Origin: Globodera rostochiensis | Lineage: Eukaryota; Nematoda; Chromadorea; Rhabditida; Heteroderidae | Direction of reading: 5' to 3' | Length of the DNA: 64,000 nucleotides | NCBI GenBank assembly: GCA_018350325.1 | Contig: JAEVLN010000017.1 | Coordinates: 1,140,666-1,204,665, forward strand | Shown here: positions 58,900 to 64,000 of the stretch, in pieces | Numbering within the stretch: position 1 is the stretch's first letter | How the letters are laid out: the number at the start of each line of letters is the position of its first letter | Notes under the pieces: generated by a model | The model's database searches: none | What the model was told of the DNA's origin: nothing | What the model saw: the letters and a program-made list of their open reading frames with translations, nothing else | Program-made: the position numbers and the translations under genes

Positions 58900-59465
58900 T
58901 GTAAGGGAAGAAATCGCGAAAAAGAATGCATTTGGAGGAGAAATATTCGATGAAGAAGCATTTGCTGCTTTTATTGAGGATTAGATCAAAAATGGTTGAT
59001 AACGAAGACTTTTGCGAATTCATTATGCAAATTAAATCAAAATTGAGTTTTCAGCAAAAAATATATTTTAGATAAATTTATCAACATTATTCTTTCTACT
59101 AAATAATTGTTTTCTGTTCACATTACAACATAAAAACTCAGTTAATTCAAAAAAATGTCTTTTTTTACTTTGTGTGCATTTCCTTGAGGCCGAAGATTTA
59201 ATCGTGCTCGGTGTTGAAATGCAAAAATGCCAATGAACAAATGCCAAAATCAACCAACGATTTTTTAATTAGTTTTAAACACTTTTTACAATGCTTTAAC
59301 AGTTTTAGTTAAAGAAAATTTTGTTAATTTTAAAATAAGACTTCCCAACCGTTTAATATGATCATTAGTGCCTTAATTTTTGTTTATTATTATCGATAAA
59401 TATTACTACGACCTTTTCTGCGATCGTTTTTGCCCAATTTTGGTCTTTAATCCGACAAATCCACG

Positions 59466-59536
59466 TTCATTCATTCCCCCGCGGGCGTGAATGAATAATA
59501 CAAAACGGAGTGGCTGAGAATGGCCTATAAAAGGGC
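59466..59536 (+). promoter_or_regulatory. Conserved promoter block, fifth MQHFAKL copy
   Basis: TTCATTCATTCCCCCGCGGG, CGTGAATGAATAAT (59466-59499) and TATA in GGCCTATAAAAGGGCC (59522-59536), as at 4,857. Confidence 0.65.
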
Positions 59537-59601
59537 CTCCAAACAATTGGGGGACACTCACAATCCTCTAACAATTGGCCTAAACTCCCCAAAAACTCAA
59601 A

Positions 59602-60012
59602 ATGCAACACTTTGCCAAGCTTCCGCTGGTTCTGCTTCTGCTTCTTCTGGTAATAATAAAGGTTTAATGGCCAATTAACAAACGACGTTTTGCCTTCAGG
59701 TGTCATTTGTCGCTTCTGTGCAGGTAAAAGGAATGGACAAAGCCTCCCATTTTTGAATTTGTAATTGTTTAGCGTTTATATGTGATTTTAAGCGCGTAAA
59801 ACGACAGGAAGACTGCGGTGTATGCTTTGCTGGACAGGTGAGCTTTGAAAAAAGAAATTAAAATGTTCAATAATAATTCAGTATGGAAAGTTGAACAAAA
59901 TTTGTTAATCTTTATGTTTAAGGAATGCCGACTGATTCTTGGCATAATGCTATGTGCGAATGTAGTTACACAAGATGTCAATAATGCAGTAATCAATCAA
60001 GACGGCAAGTGA
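59602..60012 (+). CDS. Small secreted protein, MQHFAKL family, RVKR plus four cysteines
   Basis: Four phase-0 exons (59602-59649, 59700-59723, 59793-59837, 59923-60012) encode about 68 residues. The signal exon is MQHFAKLPLVLLLLLL. Exon 2 is cut to eight residues (VSFVASVQ). Exon 3 is RVKRQEDCGVCFAGQ, with a cleavage site and the first cysteine pair. Exon 4 begins ECRLILGIMLC, the same C-x8-C module as at 6,788 and 8,369, and ends VINQDGK. It lies over 48 kb from the main cluster yet keeps the promoter block, intron 1 and the 3' flank (GATGAACGCGTCGATGTCGT) of the copy at 4,991. Mature peptide about 40 residues; function unknown. Confidence 0.75.
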
Positions 60013-60299
60013 ATGCGATGAACGCGTCGATGTCGTTGAAATGGGAAGAAAGAACAGAATGACAGAAACAAACAACTCATTCCACGCAAATGTCCTTACG
60101 TATTTATTTGTGCTAAAATGGCGAAACATTTTTTTCCGGGCTGGTAAGGGGGCGAACTGTCTCTTGCTGCTCCGTTGCGGCAGCCTTGCGCTTCTCGCGT
60201 ATATTTATTTTTTTTTCTCCTGTTTTTAGTTAGAGAAAAAGTGCATTTTGACCATTCTCAAATGCCGCCCCCGACGTTTTTCGGGGGTGAGAATGCACT

Positions 60300-60445
60300 A
60301 GGGTTGCCGCCGGGGGGGGGGGGGGGGGAGGTCCCCGGTCAAACCGGGGAACGGGGATACCGGGGACGACAAAACGGGGATCCCCGTTTTCGGGGATGAG
60401 CAAACCGGGGAACGGGGATCCCCGTACGGGGATGGGCAAAATCCA
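60300..60445. repeat. CCCCGTTTTCGGGG self-complementary island
   Basis: TAGGGTTGCCGCC followed by about thirteen G and then CCCCGGTCAAACCGGGGAAC-type words. The left end looks like a hAT end (left neighbour GAATGCAC), but no right end was found. Confidence 0.5.
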
Positions 60446-60970
60446 TTTTCAGGGGTACATTTTTGAAAAAATGCAATTTTTTGGGGGAATTTTTCTTTAA
60501 AAATCCAAATTTCTTCAAATTAAAGTGCACCCCTAAGAAAAGGCTTTTCTTATGGCAAATATGCACTACAAAGATTTAATTTTTTGGGGAGGAGAGCCCG
60601 ACGGTGCCGACAGGCGCCCGCCGTCGGGAAAATTTTTGGAGTTTGGTAAAGAAATTTCACCAAAACTTTGGCAAAATTAAGATGTTTGCTTCGAAATTTC
60701 GGAAATTTTTTCAAAAAAATGCTTTAGGTAAGAGTAGAGGATGTCCCAGCTTAGATTCGTTAATTTTATGATGCTTTTTAATGGGCGAGGTAGGAAAATT
60801 TTTTTAAGATTTAAAGATATCAAGATTTTTTGTAAAAGAGCGTAAAGATAAGGGCAACTTGAATTTTCTATTCGAAATTCAAAAATTAATTTTTTAAAAA
60901 ATATTTAAAAATTTACTAAAATATTCTTTTAATGGGGGAGAGCACGCGACAGAACCAGAATAAATTAAAA
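60446..60970. other. No gene seen
   Basis: AT-rich sequence with GACGGTGCCGACAGGCGCC near 60,600, a segment similar to the GTCGACAGGCGCCGGC stretch at 45,200. No exon supported. Confidence 0.4.
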
Positions 60971-60974
60971 AAGT

Positions 60975-61065
60975 GCTCGCCGTCTCGCGGGTCCGAACCC
61001 AGCTAGGAAATAAGACTTGAGGGAAGACAACCAATAGGCCATCAACTCATTTGGGAGTATTCACC
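60975..61065 (-). repeat. tRNA-like sequence, probably SINE or tRNA pseudogene
   Basis: Minus strand: an A-box-like GATGGCCTATTGGTTGTC is followed by a B-box-like GCTGGGTTCGGACCC. No closed acceptor stem. Confidence 0.4.
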
Positions 61066-61109
61066 TAAAAGGATTGAAAATGCTGGGTGTTCTGATTGGT
61101 GTTGGACAT

Positions 61110-61545
61110 TTTGTCCAAAGTTTGTCCCTTTGGGCGCCGCTGTTTGGGCGCCGCCGTTTGGGCGCCAGGCCTTTGAAGTGCCATAACTCTTCATGGAACC
61201 AACGAAACTAAATAAATTTGGTACCAATCGAAAGCCCTATATGTTTAGAAGCTATTATCTAGCAGTGACTAAACGATCATATAAACCTTTAAAAAGTTAT
61301 GGTTTAAAAAGTGCGAAAACCTAAGTTTTGTGGTAATTTTCGATTATAACTTTTTTGAAAAGGATTTAAATCACCTTATTGATTTAAATACAAAATCTAC
61401 CCAACAAAAGCTTTCGATTGGTACCAAATTTATTTAGTTTGGTTGGTTCCATGAAGAGTTATGGTACTTCAAAGGCCTGGCGCCCAAACGGCGGCGCCGC
61501 CCAAACGTCGGCGCCCAAACGTCAGCGCCCAAACGTCCCGCTCCC
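61110..61545. mobile_element. Large hairpin element with GGGCGCC-rich ends
   Basis: The left arm (TTTGGGCGCCGCTGTTTGGG, CAGGCCTTTGAAGTGCCATA, ACTCTTCATGGAACCAACGA, ATTTGGTACCAATCGAAAGC) is matched in reverse by the right arm, ending CCTGGCGCCCAAACGGCGGC, GCCCAAACGTCGGCGCCC. The arms are about 150 bases. Confidence 0.85.
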
Positions 61546-62001
61546 TCATCTTTGTCCCACCATCCTCCTCAGAATATTTCGTCAAATGTTTTTTGAGTGG
61601 CGTTTCCTCCAATTTTACTTTTATGGATTCGGCTTTTGTCCAGTGAATTTGTTGCAAAGAATGGCACCAAAATTAAATTCTAAAACTCATTCATCTTTCA
61701 AAAATAGGATAATTGTTGGGATTTGTACTTTTATTTCCAATTAAAAAGCAGATATCAAATTTTGAAAACTCCTAAAAATGAGGGCCGAAAAATGCCGTGT
61801 GTGGAGTCTGTTTATATTATTAAACAATCGAGATTTGATCGAGAATATCGATCGGTCCGACCTCTAATGTCAACAATCTTTCAGATTCCTGCTTACACGA
61901 GTCCAAATTTGTAGGGAGTTTTATGTATTTATTTGTTAAGTTTGTTCTAATTTTTGTGGCGGTTTATTTTTTAAAGAGTTTTTTAGCGAAAAAACAAAAT
62001 T

Positions 62002-64000
62002 ATGACAACTGCAGTTTTGTGGGAATTTTACATGGCAAAGCGGACAGCTGTGGCTAACGCCAAAAAGTTTGAAGACAAGACGACAAAACTTCGCAAACGT
62101 CGCGGTTTGTTGCCGGACGATGGCACTGGACGCGTCGATGTGTCGGACGGGGAACAGACACCCCTCCGGCAACGGATTGCCACACGTGAAGGCCGCCAAA
62201 AGCTTCTTAAACAGATCAAAGAGATGAAAAACAGACGCCCTAAAGACAGCAAGTAAGCCGCCGGGGAGGCGTTTTTTGCGCTTTTCCGTTTGTTTTAATT
62301 TTGGAGTCGATTTGTTGAGCCTGGACACGGATTTTGGACAGTTTTTGTAGGATTTCAGAAAACCGGACACGGATTTTGGACAGTTTTTGTAGGATTTCAG
62401 AAAACCGGACACGGATTTTGGACAGTTTTTGTAGGATTTCAGAAAACCGGACACGGATTTTGGACAGTTTTTGTAGGATTTCAGAAAACCGGACACGGAT
62501 TTTGGACAGTTTTTGTAGGATTTCAGAAAACCGGACACGGATTTTGGACAGTTTTTGTAGGATTTCAGAAAACCGGACACGGATTTTGGACAGTTTTTGT
62601 AGGTTTCAGAACACCGGACAATGTTGCGAGTCCAGAACCCGGAGACTTGACAATTTTGTCCGATTTTCGAAATTAGAACCCTAAACATTCAGATCTTTAA
62701 GAAAATTTGTGCAGTCCTCAACTTTTTTTGAGTAGAATTTCAATATTTTTTGTTTTTGTTCAGAGTTCGTTCTCTCCTCACTTTTATTTTGGTCTTCTTC
62801 ATTATGCAAATCGTCAACATCTTATACTTCCATTTCATTGCGTTGAAGTTCCCCGGCTTCGCAGAACTGTAAGAACTTTTTCTCACCCAATGATTTAAAT
62901 TTTTTTTGGAATTTTTGTCTTTCTGATGTGAAACCACCACAACCCTGGATTTTTTTTGGGGGGGGGGTGGTGGTGGGGTTTCGGGATTTCAAAATTTGTT
63001 TCTGTTTCTCTTATCCAAGTACCGGTCGAGAGAGGGGGGGGGGGGGTTTCGCTCAATTATGGCCTCGTTTTTTCAATCCGGGAATTTTGCAACTTTTTTT
63101 TTACCCCCTTAGCGGCGGCGGCAACTACCTCAGCATGGCCGTCCAGTTTTTGTTGCTGCTGCTCATTGTGTTCCGTCCGTTGCGCTTCGTTCTGTTCGTT
63201 GCATTGCCTTCACTGCTCACCGGCAGACTCCGTAGCATCATCGTCCTGATGATGATCATCTGGGGCTTCCAAGTGCGTGTGGTGTTTCGGAGTCCGCGTA
63301 ATTTTATTGATGGGCTTCTTTTTTTGTTTGCATTTTCAAAGAATACCTTTCTTTTACATTTTGGGGTGGGGGGGGTAATTTGTTTTTTTAGGATTTTCGA
63401 TTGTTTCTTCCTAAATTTACTGTCAAAAGAATACTTTTTTTTGTTTTAGGAGATTTTTTTACAATTTTTGGGAGCTAATTGAAGTCGAGGAACACAAATA
63501 GTAAAATTAACATTTGTCAAACCCTAATTTTACAACATTTCACAATTACATTATTAAATAAATTTTGGACCAAATCACAGACATCCGCACTCAAATTGAT
63601 GATTTTGATTGACTTTTTGTTTTTGTTTCAGTTTCCCGCCAAAAACGTGACCAACAACATCGACTCGGTGATGGAGGGCGTCGGCTGCGTGGTGGTGCAC
63701 ATCAAAGAGGCGGCACAAGAGATCAAGCAACGGGCGGGCCACAAATTGTACGAGGAGCCGGTGGCCAAAATGCGCGAATTTTTGCATGAACAGGCCAAAC
63801 CCTTTGATGGAATTCGCGCCAGTCTTCGCGAAATGGACGAATCGTTGACAAAGTGTGTATGTTGAAAGTGTCAAAATTTTGTTGAATTTTTGCAATAATT
63901 GCCAACTTGCTGAAGCATTTTTCATTTGTTTAGGAATTTTTGTTGATCGAATTTTTTTATTTTAAAGAATGATGGCCTGGCAGCGGGCATTGGCTGCGCG
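62002..64000 (+). CDS. DC-STAMP-domain protein, DCST/SPE-42-like (5' part)
   Basis: Five exons in closing phase (62002-62252, 62764-62868, 63113-63272, 63632-63852, 63968 to the window edge). A basic N-terminus (AKRTAVANAKKFEDKTTKLR, KLLKQIKEMKNRRPKDSK) precedes three hydrophobic segments: LLTFILVFFIMQIVNILYF, MAVQFLLLLLIVF, and FVLFVALPSL to IIVLMMIIWGF. Then comes FPAKNVTNNIDSVMEGVGC and a charged helix (IKEAAQEIKQRAG). The transmembrane layout and the xPAKNxxNN...C motif match the DCST1/DCST2 and C. elegans SPE-42/SPE-49 group, sperm membrane proteins needed for fertilisation. The rest, expected to hold more membrane spans and a C-terminal RING-like domain, is outside the window. The ATG at 62002 or the one at 62032 could be used. 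The first intron carries a 42-base satellite. Confidence 0.75.
62322..62622. repeat. 42-base tandem repeat in an intron
   Basis: Seven copies of TTTCAGAAAACCGGACACGG, ATTTTGGACAGTTTTTGTAG, GA. It produces spurious open frames on both strands. Confidence 0.95.

Overview
The window reads as nuclear DNA of a nematode. Genes are split by many short introns, and they include families typical of or confined to nematodes: an SXP/RAL-2 protein, a ZP-domain cuticlin-like protein, a NAS-type astacin with EGF, CUB and TSP1 domains, and a DCST/SPE-42-like sperm protein. Two things make me favour a plant-parasitic cyst nematode (Globodera or a relative). One is the number of short secreted proteins. The other is the frequency of GC-AG introns, which I remember as raised in Globodera but have not checked. 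Nematode is a confident call; the genus is a guess.

Layout. 1-3.7 kb: a fragment of an unrecognised gene, then a 1.9-kb array of a short repeat that flips orientation in the middle. 4-14 kb: a cluster of small secreted-protein genes. Four belong to one family with a constant MQHFAKL signal exon, usually an RVKR cleavage exon, and a C-terminus that differs sharply between members; a fifth copy lies at 59.6 kb. Two unrelated small secreted genes follow. 14-17 kb: repeats. 17.3-24.0 kb: a 13-exon gene for an HMG-box, C2H2 zinc-finger and glutamine-rich nuclear protein. 24-30 kb: transposon relics, a secreted Gly/His/Tyr repeat protein, a 256-residue secreted orphan and a partial orphan gene. 31.4-35.1 kb: an ANKRD13C orthologue in 17 exons. 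37.8-41.5 kb: a secreted astacin metalloprotease (minus strand). 42.1-46.8 kb: histidine ammonia-lyase in 13 exons (minus strand). 48.7-50.9 kb: a family-31 glycosyltransferase (minus strand). 52.0-52.7 kb: SXP/RAL-2 (minus strand). 54.1-56.6 kb: a secreted protein with three diverged copies of one domain and a nuclear-localisation-like tail. 56.9-58.9 kb: the ZP protein (minus strand). 62.0 kb to the edge: the 5' part of a DCST/SPE-42-like gene.

The genes are mostly unrelated single loci, not an operon. The shared theme is secretion or the body surface: cuticle protein, protease, surface antigen, Golgi transferase and variable secreted peptides. The DNA between genes is dominated by small non-autonomous inverted-repeat elements. 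Six of them have exact 8-bp target duplications, as hAT elements do, and interiors made of short self-complementary words.

Exon coordinates were derived by hand from splice signals, reading-frame phase and protein-family match. Where the phases close exactly I trust them; where they do not, I say so. All minus-strand exons are listed as low..high in window coordinates.
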